A stretch of 64,000 nt of DNA, from contig NC_053045.1 of assembly GCF_003473485.1 (NCBI RefSeq), positions 44,434,494 through 44,498,493 of the forward strand. Reading direction: 5' to 3'. Source of the stretch: Medicago truncatula. Lineage: Eukaryota; Streptophyta; Magnoliopsida; Fabales; Fabaceae. A model generated the notes under the pieces. That model was not told where the DNA came from and did not search any database. It saw only the letters and a program-made list of their open reading frames with translations. The position numbers and the translations under genes were made by a program. Positions 25,023 to 36,759 of this stretch are shown piece after piece. Each line of letters starts with the position of its first letter. The stretch's first letter is position 1.

Positions 25023-26160
25023 TCTTCCTCACACAAAAAAAAAAAATTAAAAAAATACGGAAAAAAAAAACAGAGAGAATCGTAACGGAAGAGGATAAGT
25101 TTCAGGGTGAATATTGTTATTGATTATGAATGAGTGAAACGAAAGAAACCTCACACGAGTGAGAAAGAATAGGAATAGGAAGAAGAAGAAGAGGAGAAAC
25201 GAAGAAGGGACGCGATTAGTGATGTTTACGGTGCGAAAAGGAAAAGGGAAAAAAGGTGAATGAGAGTGAGAGAAGAGATGATATAATTGATTGAGTTTTT
25301 CTTCGATGAGGGAATATTTGTGTGTTCTACGGTTTACTTATACTTGTCAATTGGATGTTTGCCACGTGGTGGAACGGAAGTTGTTGTCGTTGGATTGGAT
25401 TGAAATAGAATCGGTGATAGTATAAGATGCTTAGGACAGGTGGTGGCTTATTATTTACTATTGCCATTATGGAGCCCACTACTTTTTTTTCTTTTCTTTT
25501 TGACACAAAAGAAATAAAAATACTTCATTTTTTTTTTCTTAATCGGATAGGATGTCACAAAAAATATTGAGAAAATGGGGAAATTTTTAGTGGATTAAAT
25601 TAAAGTAATAATGATGTTCATTTTAACATTTATTTAAAAATAGAAATGATATTTGCACATCTATATTAAGACAACTTTTTAACAATTTTTTCTATCATAC
25701 TTACATTTTGGTCTTATTCTCTCCTTTTCATTTTTCCTCTATATTGTTCTTGACCAACAAGAAGAAAAAAAAAATGTTGTCATAAATAGTTGTACAAATA
25801 TCACTATTCTTTAAAAATTTAGTGTCAAATTATTTATTTTTTTTGGTCTAAATTTAGTACCAAATTTTTACTACTATGTTAAGATTTCCGTTTTGACATG
25901 CTAAAAAATAAAAATAAAAATGGTAAAACAATTTTAATTACTACGTATAAATGTAAAATTGTTTCAGAGATGTGACAAACTAGAGGATAAATGACAATGT
26001 AAAAGCTAATTTTTTTTTTGTCTTTTATCTATCAAATATTGTATAAGATAAAAAAATAATTTAATATATATAGAAGTTTGTTATACGTTGTTCTGTTTTA
26101 TATCGTGTTCGTCTATCTTGTGCTCTTATATAAAGTCTATTTTACTTCTAAATTAAATAA
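25023..26160. other. eIF4B-like gene promoter side and intergenic DNA
   Basis: Just upstream of the start (minus strand) are A-rich and GA-rich tracts to about 25290, consistent with a 5' UTR and core promoter. Beyond 25400 the DNA is AT-rich with no gene. Confidence 0.4.
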
Positions 26161-26395
26161 TTTGTTTTAAATCCCAAGGATGGTATTTATAGCCTTTTAT
26201 GAGCTTGTTTAGCATGACTTAAACCCCAAGCAAGTTGGGCTTTAGGTCTTTTAATTCGGTTCTAGATGCTTCTAGAAGCATGCTAAGGTGGCGCCTCTGG
26301 AAGGGCGCGCCTAGGCTCCAGGAGCCCTTCGGGAGGGCGCCTACGCCTTTCTAGAGGGATTTTAGGCCCTTAGGAATATATTGACAGTCCACAGT

Positions 26396-26790
26396 CCCCC
26401 AAGCACGAGCCTTGGAATAAGGCGAAGTGATGAATCTATATGTTGATTGCTCATATGCGTATTTATTATGCTTTCAGATGCTTACTATGGGGTGGTGCCT
26501 CTCGGAAGGGCACAAACAGGCTTCAAGGGACCTTTTGGAGGGCACCTGACGTTCTGGGAATGTAAAGGGTCCACAGGCCCCCAAGCACGAGCCTTGGAAT
26601 AAGGCGAAGTGATGAATCTATACGTTGATTGCTCATATGCGTTTTTATTGTGCGCTTTCAGATGCTTACTATGGGGTGGTGCCTCTCGGAGGGGCACACC
26701 CAGGCTTCAAGGGACCTTTTGGAGGGCACCTGGCGTTCTGGGAATGTAGATGGTCCACAACCCCCCAAGCACGAGACTTGAGATAAGGCG
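26396..26790. repeat. Tandem repeat, unit about 183 bp
   Basis: The motif CCCCCAAGCACGAG starts at 26396, 26578 and 26762 (the last with one change), giving periods of 182 and 184 bp. Each full unit then carries GCCTTGGAATAAGGCGAAGT and GATGCTTACTATGGGGTGGT. Two full units and the start of a third are present. The repeats sit just after the left LTR-like segment. Confidence 0.8.
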
Positions 26791-26987
26791 ACATAATGAT
26801 GATGTCTGGACGAGCTGGATTATCAGAAAGATCGCCTAGGGCAAGTTTCTTAGTTTGGCTTATGGCGTCTAACCATTCTTTTCTAGGTGTAGCTTGAGTT
26901 GAATTCCTTGGATTTATTCATTTTGTCCGTTGTATTTTATTTAGCGTTGATCTTAGGCTTATGTCAGATTTTTTGTGAGAGACCATG

Positions 26988-27585
26988 TTAGAGCCTTTCG
27001 AAAAGGTTGGCGTTTATGAGAGTGCGTCAGAGCCTCTCGAAGAGGTTGACGTGTTAAGCGAGTTGCACCGCGTCAGAGCCTCTCAAAGAGGTTGACGTTT
27101 TGGGCGATTTTGGACGACATCAAAGCCTTATAAAGACGTTGGTGGCTTTAGGCGATTTGGCCGCGTCAGAGCCTCACGAAGAGGTTGATGTTGGGCGTTA
27201 TTCGTCAGAGCCTCACGTAGAGGTTGACGGTCTTTAGAGTGATTTTGGCCACGTTAGAGCCTCACAAAGAGGTTGACGTTGGGCGTTCTTCGTCAAAGCC
27301 TCACGTAGAGGTTGACGGCCTTTTAATTAATTTTGACCGCGTCGGAGCCTCCCGAAGAGGTTGACGTTGGGCATTCTTCGTCAGAGCCTCACCTAGAGGT
27401 TGACGGCCTTTTAATTGAGTTTGGCCGCGTCAGAGCCTCACGAAGAGGTTGACGTTGGGCGTTCTTTGTCAGAGCCTCACGTAGATGTTGAAGACCTTTT
27501 AATTGATTTTGGCCGCGTTAGAGCCTCGCGAAGAGGTTGACGTTGGGCGTTCTTCGTCAGAGCCTCGTGTAGAGGTTGACGGTCT
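26988..27585. repeat. Array of 14 hairpin-forming units
   Basis: The core GTCAGAGCCTC-nnnnn-GAGGTTGAC appears about 14 times. Each core is itself an inverted repeat: GTCA pairs with TGAC and GCCTC with GAGGT, around a five-base loop. Spacing alternates between about 39 and 49 bp from 27160 on, so the higher-order unit is about 88 bp and holds two core variants: CACGAAGAGG, usually preceded by GGCCGCG, and CACGTAGAGG, usually preceded by TTCTTCG. Several cores show changes in both arms. Confidence 0.85.
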
Positions 27586-28839
27586 TCTAAGTGATTTGAA
27601 TGTAGGTTTCCTTGTAGATTTCGTAGTAGCAATATCTAAACAAAATAAAACAGTAAAAGGTTGAAATTGAGAAAGTAGGGTGCCTCGTTAAAAACCTGCA
27701 AAACAAATCTCAAAGGTCGAAAAAAGTTAGGATAACTTAGCGTTTCATCTTCCTGTTCTTAATGGCGGGGCAATTGCTTCCATATGCATTTCATTGTTTA
27801 CTTTTAAATTCTAGCGTGCTATTTGGTGAGTTCTTTTTTAACTTCTCTCTTGGCGAGCTTGTCTTCGTCATGTCTATGATTCATCTGAAACACACTTTTC
27901 AAAGTAACTACTATAATAAATAAAGGAATCTTAATCGTATTCAATCATATTCGATGAGAACTAACCATTCTTTGCCGTTCTCCTATTAGCTCGACCTTAT
28001 TTTCTCCTACTTTTCCTCCCATCTTCATTCTTCTACTAAATTGGGAATATCTTATTTGATTTTATTCTTTTCGATTCTCCCACTAACTTTGGACTATCTT
28101 GCCCCTTAACTTATCATGCTCCTATTAAATCCGAACTAACTCACTCACTTCATTATTTTCTATGTCTTTACTTTCTCCTATGAAGTTGGAACTAAGTCTT
28201 CTGCTCAATTTTATTCTTCTATGTGGGTTTGGCGCTATTAATCCATTATTTATGTTTTTACTAAACGGTTAGTTCAGTTTCGCAAAGTAAATGGTACATG
28301 AAAGGGGTTCCCAGGAAAGAGAGGTGGGTCATTTGGACCTCTTAAATACAAGGATTTCTTCGTCAGAATCCCTCATATGTGACCTTTTAACAATATTACA
28401 CTTTACTTCTGCCACTAGGTACCTAAAGTAGTGGTCCTACCTCTTATGTTTTACTCATCTTTCTTTTTATCAAATTGTAACTAAATCCACAACGAGAATT
28501 AATAGCACGTGAAACAAATGAAGTTAAAGCTAACTGTCCATAAGATTGATTATCGTAAGATTGATTATCCACATATTAAGTATATGCACTGAAAAACAAT
28601 TGCAAAATAAACAATATCGATAAGAGCCTTCAAAAAAGTATGAGGACTTAAGTTGGTAAGTAATGTTTTACATATTAGCTCTACGCGTAAAAATATATTG
28701 AAGATACATTTTTTATGCAAATTTAAAGAAATTGTGATTGATTTATTTTTGCTACGTATATTCGGATTGCTTCATAAAATATATCAAAAACCATTTTTAT
28801 TAGATGTCTAAATATACTGAACCAAAATTCTTCTTCAAA

Positions 28840-29470
28840 TTAAAGTAGGAAAATATTGTCTCGAAATATATTGAGCAAAAAATTTGCTTCAATTCAAAAG
28901 TGTAAATATATTGTCTCAAAATATATTGAGCAAAAAATTCGATTCAAATCAAAAAGTGAAAATATATTGAGCAAAAAAATTTCTTCAAATCAAAAAGTGT
29001 AAATATATTTTCTCAAAATATATTGGGCAAGAAATTTTCTTCAAATAAAAAAGTGTAAATATATTGTCTCAAAATATATTGAGAAAAAATAAAAAATTTC
29101 TTCAAATCAAAAAGTGTAAATATATTTTCTCAAAATATACTGAGCAAAATATTTTCTTCAAATCAAAAAGTCAAAATATATTGAACAAAAAAATTTCTTC
29201 AAATCAAAAAGTGTAAATATATTTTCTCAAAATATATTGGGCAAGAAATTTTCTTCAAATAAAAAAAGTGTAAATATATTGTGAAAAAAGAAAAAATTTC
29301 TTCAAATCAAAAAGTGTAAATATATTGAGCAACAAATTTTCTTCAAATAGAAAAAGTGTAAATATATTGAGCAAAATAATTTCTTCAAATAAAAAAGTGT
29401 AAATATATTTTCTCAAAATATATTGGGCAAGATATTTTCTTAAAATAAAAAAAAATGTAAATACATTGTC
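28840..29470. repeat. AT-rich minisatellite, unit about 35-70 bp
   Basis: The units are built from CTCAAAATATATTGAGCAA, AATTTCTTCAAATCAAAAAG and TGTAAATATATT, repeated about ten times with different parts missing. CTCAAAATATATTGAG is a near-palindrome. It is non-coding and lies inside the LTR-derived block. Confidence 0.8.
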
Positions 29471-29539
29471 TCAAAATCAAATGGATGGATATCTTATTAC
29501 TATATAATTAAGGACACTTTGAATTATTCTAAACCAAAA

Positions 29540-29600
29540 TAGATAATATAGGTCCGGAGTTCGAGCCCTGACCACAAAAAAAAAAAAAAAAAAAAGGTTT
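29540..29600 (+). mobile_element. 3' fragment of a tRNA-derived SINE
   Basis: Box B GGAGTTCGAGCCC is followed by a long A-run from 29575. The 5' part with box A is missing or degraded. It resembles the 3' halves of the other SINEs in this window. Confidence 0.5.
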
Positions 29601-30054
29601 TAGGCTTTATGATAAAGGGTTATGCTAACCAATGTCCTATAAAACTTATTTCAAGGATAACACAAAAAACTTTGTTGCAAACTACTAGTATGTTTTACTT
29701 TTCTTAATAACTGTGTTTTTTTTTTTCTTCTTATAATATGGGACGGAGGGAGTATACCATGCTATAAACATTATTTTGAAAAAATAGAACCTAATAATAA
29801 GATGAATGAATTCCATCGAGTGACTGTTGCAGCTTCTATAGTTTGGCTTGTATTGCTGCGATGTAATTAGGATTTGGATGTTCCCCGAAGTTCGCCGTTG
29901 GCGGCGGGGTTTGGTTGATGTGTGGTTTATGTTAGTTTTACCGAGATTTTCACAGACGGCGCAAACTGTACTTGCAGTGAGTACAATAATAAAATATTGG
30001 ATTTGGATTGTTTTTGAGGTCCCTTGAGAATGATCCCAAAGTGGTATTTATAGC

Positions 30055-30271
30055 TAGGGCTAGAAATGAGTCGAGTCGAACCGAACGTATCTGAGCTCGG
30101 CTCGACTCGAAACTCGGCTCGAGTTCGACACAAACTATTTTTTCAGCTCGAGTTCGGCTCGTTTAAAGTTCACGAACAGTTCGGTTCGGCTCGTTAGGTT
30201 CAGTTCGTTTGCTCAACTCGTCCAAAAAAAATTTAAAAAAAATAAAATTAATTTATAGATCTTTGATATTT

Positions 30272-30335
<64 letters not shown>

Positions 30336-30660
30336 GTTTTTTTAAAAGTAAATATTGAATTAAAATAAAATCCAGCAAAGACACTTAACTCCAAAAGTTT
30401 GTTAAAAGAAGCCTTTCTAAATTTTTAATCCTATCAATAAGTTAACCCATTTTGAAAAAACTAATATATATATATAATCGAGTCATCTCATGAACCTAAC
30501 AAATCGAACCATCTATAGTTCAAGTTCAGCTCATTTAATTAACGAACTTAATTTTCAGCTCAAGTTTGGCTTATTTGGTTCATGAACCAAGTTCAATGGA
30601 CCAATTGTCGAGTCGAATTACGAACTATATTCGAGTTGGTTCAGTTCATTGTCAGCCCTA
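30055..30660. mobile_element. hAT-type MITE, 606 bp, 8-bp target duplication
   Basis: The ends are TAGGGCT and AGCCCTA, inside an exact 8-bp duplication TTTATAGC (30047-30054 and 30661-30668). An 8-bp duplication and a TAGGG terminus fit the hAT superfamily. The sub-terminal parts are rich in imperfect repeats of GCTCGGCTCGACTCGA type, seen in both orientations. It is non-coding and contains an AT microsatellite. It is nested in the right LTR-like repeat, so it is younger than that repeat. Confidence 0.88.
30272..30329. repeat. (AT)n microsatellite
   Basis: About 58 bp of nearly pure AT dinucleotide inside the hAT-type MITE. Confidence 0.9.
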
Positions 30661-30885
30661 TTTATAGCCTTTTATGAGCTTGTTTTAGCGTGACTTAAGG
30701 CCCAAGCAAGTTGGGCGTTAAGTCTTTTTATCCGGTTCTAGATGCTTCTAGAAGTTGGCTAAGATGGCGCCTCTAGAAGGGCGCACTTAGGTTTCAGGAG
30801 CCCTTCTAAAGGGCGCCTAAGCCTTTCTAGAGGAATTTTAAGTCCTTAGGAATAGATTGGACCGTCAATATATTCCTAAGGGCTT

Positions 30886-31358
30886 ATTAAAGTATTAGGA
30901 GTATTAAGTGTTATACTCTACTGATAAAGTTGTTCCAAAATTGTTCCAAAACTTAGTATTTCTTTTGTTTTCAAGAAGATTCTTTTGTAGATATAATGTC
31001 CTAATGTAGATCACTCTTAAGTCGATTGCCAAACTTGAATAAGTTTTGTTAGGATAAAACCAGATTATGTTGCCCATATTTTAGCCAAGATTTCAAAGTT
31101 ATTTGCTCGTCACCATATCTTTGATTTGATTCCATATTTTATGAACTCTATTTTGATAAATGAAATAATATGAATTACTTTCTCTTTCAGAAGAAAAAAA
31201 ATGGGAAATAAATATCCAATGAGGCTATTTTTTTTTAATTTTTTTATATGTAAATAAAGTGACAAATATCATAAACTCATACACACACTAAACATAACTG
31301 ATTTGAACTAAGATAAAGATGTTCAACCTAATAATATCGGATTTTCTCACAATGACCA

Positions 31359-31394
<36 letters not shown>

Positions 31395-32000
31395 ACATTT
31401 AAGAGTGAGATTTTTTTTGAGGGAACATTTAAGAGTGAGATCAAAGTCAATTAAAATTATTAATACAGTAGATGCGAATCACCAATTGAATTGCAATTAG
31501 AGGTAGACATAGGCTATTTGTCATAAATTCTGGTTTTAATATTTTTTATTTGTTCCGACATTTCAAATTTCATATCGCTAATGTCTTTTGGTTACACTGC
31601 ATTTTTTTCTTTTTGTTACAATATCGCTAATGTGGTAAGGCCAAAAGAGTAGGTTCTTTTAGAAGAAACACATGAACTATTTGTTCCGATAAAGGGCCAA
31701 ATAAAGGTATTAAGCAGTAAAGGTTATTTATTGACAAATACAACATTGAATATTTAGTACAAAATACAATTTTAGTAAAACGTTAATATTTTTATTTTAT
31801 AAAAAAAGTTAAATTTTTAAAGCCCTTTTTTTTCTTTTTTTCTTCTTGGATAGATAGATTCATTTACCACGTCACGTGAAATGAAATGAAACCGCTGTTA
31901 TAATGTTTTGGTACAAATCCAACGTTACGCACACACTGTCTCACTGAATTTCATGCTACATGGAATAGAAGAATCATTTGCATTCTCCTCATTATCAACC
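30886..32000. other. Intergenic DNA with an ATT microsatellite
   Basis: A (TTA)n tract lies at about 31360-31391. No gene is visible. From about 31860 the sequence is probably the promoter and 5' leader of the receptor-like kinase: ACGTCACGTGAAATG at 31869 contains a CACGTG core. Leader introns are possible up to 32770. Confidence 0.4.
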
Positions 32001-32809
32001 TTAATATATGGTTCTGTCTCTCTTTCTCCTTTTATTATATTTTGGATATAATCATGTTATTGTTTCTAGTTTAATTTCATTTATTTTCATTACTTATTAT
32101 TATCATATGATATGATTTGTTCTTTATTCTTTTCAGTAGATGTTCTATATGTGTATGTGTTTCATTTATGTGACAATGATCGTAGAAAAGGGTCTTGTGG
32201 AAAATGTTCCTTTCCCAATTTTAAGGAAACAACGTAGCATGCATACTTTGTGTGTCTATTCTTATTCTTTTTTTCTTTTGTGTTCAGAAGCTGAACTGAA
32301 AATTTGTGTTTTATATTCCTCTTTTAAATTTGAGTTCGGCTTGTATTGAGTTCATTGTTCATTTCGTCATTGTTCGGTGATTGATGAATTTGGCTCGTGT
32401 AAAGTGAGTAAAGTATAAAGTGAGAAAATTATATATTGTTATTTCATTAAACTTAGGATTTGTTACGATATACTTGCAGTATCCACCTTTGATCCGTTGA
32501 TCATGATTCATAATACTCACTTTAGATGAGTCAGATCCGTGATTGAAATACTTTATAAGTTTTTGAGTGAACGATGAGTCACTCAATAACAGCTGGAAAA
32601 ATGTTCAGCTGGTTAAGAAAAAGTTATTTCAATTAACAACTGTTAACAATGCCTCTAGATACAATTCCATAGCAGTTAAAACTTTCCTTTTATATCTGAT
32701 GACAAATATTGTGCAGTAAGATTAGATGTTTGGTTCTTATTAGTTCTAAAGTTTCCGTCTATGCACTTTCAGGTACATGAGCAGACTGATAAGCGGTTTT
32801 TAGTATATC

Positions 32810-35800
32810 ATGAATTCGCACGAGATGAGCAGAACTCTCTTAATTTTGGCAATAGGAATATGCATAGGCTTTATGGTTGGAGCTGGTTTGGTGTTTTCAG
32901 TTTTAGTCTTCTGCAGGTCTGGAAGGAAGCGTGTAGATGTGGAGAAGAGCGGTCCTCTGAGAACCGAGGCCATTAATGTTCATGGCAAAGGGGCTGATTC
33001 CAGTGTAACATCGTTATCAGACTCCAATGCGACTTTTGAGTCACCAAGAACATCGGAATGGAGTAACACATCTTTCTGGTTAGAAGGACTTAGGAGGAAA
33101 AATGCTGTCTCAGTATGCGGAATTCCCAAATATTCTTACAAGTATGTTAATTTTCATTGCGCTGTTGTCTTATGTTGATTTATATTTCTCTTTTTGTTTA
33201 ACCTTGTCACTCGTTTTTCAGAGATATAGAAAAGGCTACTTCTAATTTCACAACGATCATAGGCCATGGAGCATTCGGTCCTGTTTACAAAGCAATCATG
33301 CCTACAGGCGAGGCAGTTGCGGTTAAAGTTCTTGGTGCTAATTCAAGACAAGGGGAACAGGAATTTTTAACCGAGGTAATACCTGATGATATGCTTATGC
33401 TTCTATCGATATGTTTACATCTATATGTCCATGTAATTTTCTTTGAAAGTTTGCAATTATTGAATGAAGAAACATCCTTTCTGTATGACATTATTGATTA
33501 GCCTTCAAATAGGATCCTCTCCTCTGCAGTGAGGGTTTTTGACTTTTTATTCTTTAGCCTTGAAAATAAATGGAAAATAAAATGTTAAGTTAAAAATCAA
33601 TTTAGATTGAAAGTTATGTTGTTATTGAATCTTTCTTTTTTCTCCATTTAAATGAAGATTTTATTTTATTGATTGATATATTACTCATTATCCTTATACT
33701 ATGTATATACTGCAGAGTCCTAAAGTGACTGATCCTTGGTATTTTTCAGAAACTTTTCTTCTAACATGTTATAATGGGTAGGATGATAGTGAGTTTGTGT
33801 ATTTGCCACTTTTTTAAGCTTTTACAGTACATAGATTTGATTTATTCTTCAACAAAATATTGCTATAATGATCAACAGAAGTTCTTAGCATTTATTATCT
33901 ATTTTGAAAGAAAAAAAACAAGTATCAATTATCTGTCTATCTATGTATCCTCTATGCATCTCTATAAAAGTTAAAGCACAAATTCTAGTGCCGCGCTGTT
34001 TCCACTTCGTCTTTTAAATCTCTTAAAATAAATAGTTTCCACTTGGATAATTTTTTAGCATTCTAGCATTATTATTAAGTGTATTTTGAACTTTTATTGC
34101 ATGTAGCTACTTTTATAACTCCTATGATTGTTATGAATATTACATAAAAAAACGCGCTAAGCCAATGCAAATTCTGTCTTGCACTATATTTTCCTGTAAC
34201 AATCATGGTAGGAGTATACTATTACTCTATTGCTAACTCCTTTTAATTTCCAACAATATGATCTCCAACAGTTCTCTACAACTTTTTTTGTGAAGGGACT
34301 TAAAGATAGTCTGATGAAATTGGAAACCAAAACAATTTATATTCTCTCAAACTTTCCTGTTAGCAGGTCCTATTACTTGGAAGATTACATCATAAGAATC
34401 TTGTGGGTTTGGTGGGATATGCAGCAGAAAGAGGACGACACATGCTTCTTTACATTTATATGATCAACGGTAGTCTTGCTTCTCATTTGTATGGTAAGAA
34501 AAAGAGCAATTCTTGTCCTTTAATATTTGTAGGGAGTATTTTGTGCGGATATTTGCTCGGTGGTATACATGTTCTCACTATTCAATTGCTCAATAATAGC
34601 TAAAAAATTTAGCTTGAACTCTTCTGGTTATTTGTTTTACTTACCTTTGTGTTGATGATCCAGGCGAAAATCATGAGCCATTGAGCTGGAATATGAGACT
34701 TGGCATAGCACTAGACGTTGCAAGGGTGATGGAATATCTACATTATTCGGTATTCATTATACTCAAATATTGTTTGTTAATTTAGTAAACTTACACATAG
34801 GGAACAGAGAACAGGTTTACTTTTGGTTTTTTATTTTTCTCAATAAATAACTCATCGCAGGCCGATCCTCCTATTGTGCACCGTGACATCAAATCTTCCA
34901 ACATTCTGTTGGACAAGTATATGAAAGCCAAGGTAACCGACCTTTGCCTTTAGTTCACAAAAATATGAATAGGGCTTCAATGGTACTTTTATGCATTGCA
35001 TTCTCCTGTTATTTGTTCTTTTATTTATGCATTGCATTCTCTACATTCTTTTTATTTTTAATATATTTCACCAAAACTGTATCATCATAACTCTAGCTTT
35101 AGGAGGAAGTAAACAATGTCATAGTTTTCTTGATCCCGAGAAGACATTGATACCTAGTTTTTGTAAAGATGATGCTGCCATTTTGCTATTCCATTATATC
35201 CCCTTACTTGATTTTGTCCATATTGAACATAATTTTTTTCATTAATATTCTGTTAACATGCATATTTTATTGGGCAGGTCACCGACTTTGGGCTTTCCAG
35301 ACCAGAAATGATTAAACCTCGTCTGTCAAATGTCAGAGGAACTTTTGGATATCTTGATCCCGAGTATATCTCTACAAGAACATTCACTAAGAAAAGTGAC
35401 GTTTATAGTTTTGGTGTGCTACTGTTTGAGCTTATTACCGGCAGGAATCCACAGCAGGGTCTCATGGAATATGTAAAACTAGTAAGAACAGTGTCTTTCT
35501 GTTGCCTTCTATACATGCGGCCGCGAGCTGCTGCGGTTAAGTATATTTTGGCTTATCTAACAATATTCAACAGTATAGAGTTTAATAACTATGAACTAAC
35601 AGTGTGGAGAAGATTAATACAGATATCCAATCATATGTCACACTTGTAGATACACTCTTCATGGTGAATCAGGATGTAGCAAGATGATGAAGTATGATTG
35701 GATATATGATGAACTAATCATGTGTGCAATATTTAGTTATTAAATTCATTGATAATTAGTATATATAACCTTTATGATTAGGCTGCCATGGAAAGTGAGG

Positions 35801-36096
35801 ACAAGATTGCATGGGAAGAAATTGTAGATCCGCAACTGAATGGAAACTATGATGTGCATAAGCTTAATGACATGGCTTCACTTGCACTCAAATGCGTCAA
35901 TGGAGTCTCCAAAACCCGACCTTCAATGAGGAACATTGTTCAAGCATTATCTCAACTTTATAAGAAGCCTAAGAGAAATTCTAGCCAAGCAGCTCCTTCT
36001 GCGTTAAATGAAGTGTCTATTGAAGTGGAGCAGCCAGAAACTCGTGACTTTTCTATTGAGTGCTCAGAGGAGCTGCGCAGATTGCACAGCCGATAA
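32810..36096 (+). CDS. Receptor-like kinase, CRLK1/CRLK2 type
   Basis: Seven exons: 32810-33141, 33222-33375, 34367-34493, 34664-34749, 34861-34932, 35278-35481, 35782-36096; 429 residues, all GT-AG and in phase. A single membrane helix spans about residues 9-33; there is no large ectodomain. Before the kinase is the stretch [20 protein letters not shown], which I recall in the calcium/calmodulin-regulated CRLK family. The kinase has GHGAFG at 125-130, Lys146 (VAVK), HRDIKSSN with Asp242, DFG at 260-262 and [10 protein letters not shown]. All catalytic residues are present, so it should be an active Ser/Thr kinase. Arabidopsis CRLK1 binds calmodulin and acts in cold signalling through MEKK1; carry-over to this gene is inference. 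Start: the Met at 32825 (MSRTLLIL) is an alternative that would shorten the lumenal end by five residues. One odd site is ARVMEYLH where relatives have ARGLEYLH. Confidence 0.93.
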
Positions 36097-36164
36097 TCAT
36101 TGGAGTGTGTCAGTGTTCTCCGATATTTAAATCATGTATCATCTTTTAATTTTGTTTCTGGATG

Positions 36165-36260
36165 AGTTTTGAGTACTGTGTATAATGTGGTACTACAGAA
36201 TGGGGTGTCTTTTGCTGTGAAAAGATTGGGGGATGGTGGGCAACAGAGGAAAAACTCTCT
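36165..36260 (+). pseudogene. Kinase subdomain I-II fragment of an LRR receptor kinase
   Basis: Just after the CRLK-type gene the plus strand reads STVYNVVLQNGVSFAVKRLG followed by DGGQQR. This matches the glycine-loop-to-lysine part of ZAR1-type LRR receptor kinases ([28 protein letters not shown]), a different family from the neighbour. The match ends after about 30 residues, and no other kinase part follows before 36760. It is most likely a gene scrap carried here by duplication or a transposon. Confidence 0.55.
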
Positions 36261-36759
36261 TTTTCCAGACACATGTTTATATGTCCATGTTCCTAAACAT
36301 TATGTTCATGTGGTCCATAATTTTTCTTCTGATTTTACGTCAATGATTTCATATGTTGCATTAGTCATGAGGAGGCTTAGTCTCCATTTCTTACTCCAGC
36401 CATATTAGAGTAGCAGGCTTGTGGAAAGAGCGCGCGCGCACACACACCCACATGTTGATAATGAGAGTTGATATTTTTTATTTTATTTTGCTAATATTCC
36501 CCACAAAATGTTTTCACAGCCAAACCTACTAGACTGTAATTATGGGGAAAATAATGAAAGTTGAATAGGAATATTAGCAAAATAACAATGACAGCTAATA
36601 ATATGGTAAAAAACATGGACAGAGAATTTGATTTTGAATTATTGCACTCTCGTTTTACTGAAATGGCAATCTCATAGATAGTTAGAATAGAGAGATATTT
36701 AATGAAGTGACGATACACTAGGGAGTTCACAATATTTCACTCTCCATTTATATATTTAT

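Larger units (their letters stand above)
26165..30885 (+). mobile_element. LTR-retroelement-derived block with LTR-like direct repeats
   Basis: A segment of about 225 bp at 26165-26390 recurs in the same direction at about 30655-30885. Both begin TATTTATAGCCTTTTATGAG and carry GGTTCTAGATGCTTCTAGAA and a final CCTTAGGAATA. Two direct copies 4.5 kb apart are what flanking LTRs look like. Between them lie tandem arrays and a GTGCCTCGTTAAAAACCTGC motif (27680) that I associate with the 3' non-coding part of gypsy/Tat-type elements. No gag or pol was recognised. The element is broken, old or non-autonomous, and its exact ends and target duplication were not found. A MITE is nested in the right repeat. 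Confidence 0.45.

Noticed and set aside
26988-27585. CRISPR array
   Set aside because: Repeats are in plant DNA, the spacers are themselves repeated, and there are no cas genes; it is a tandem satellite.
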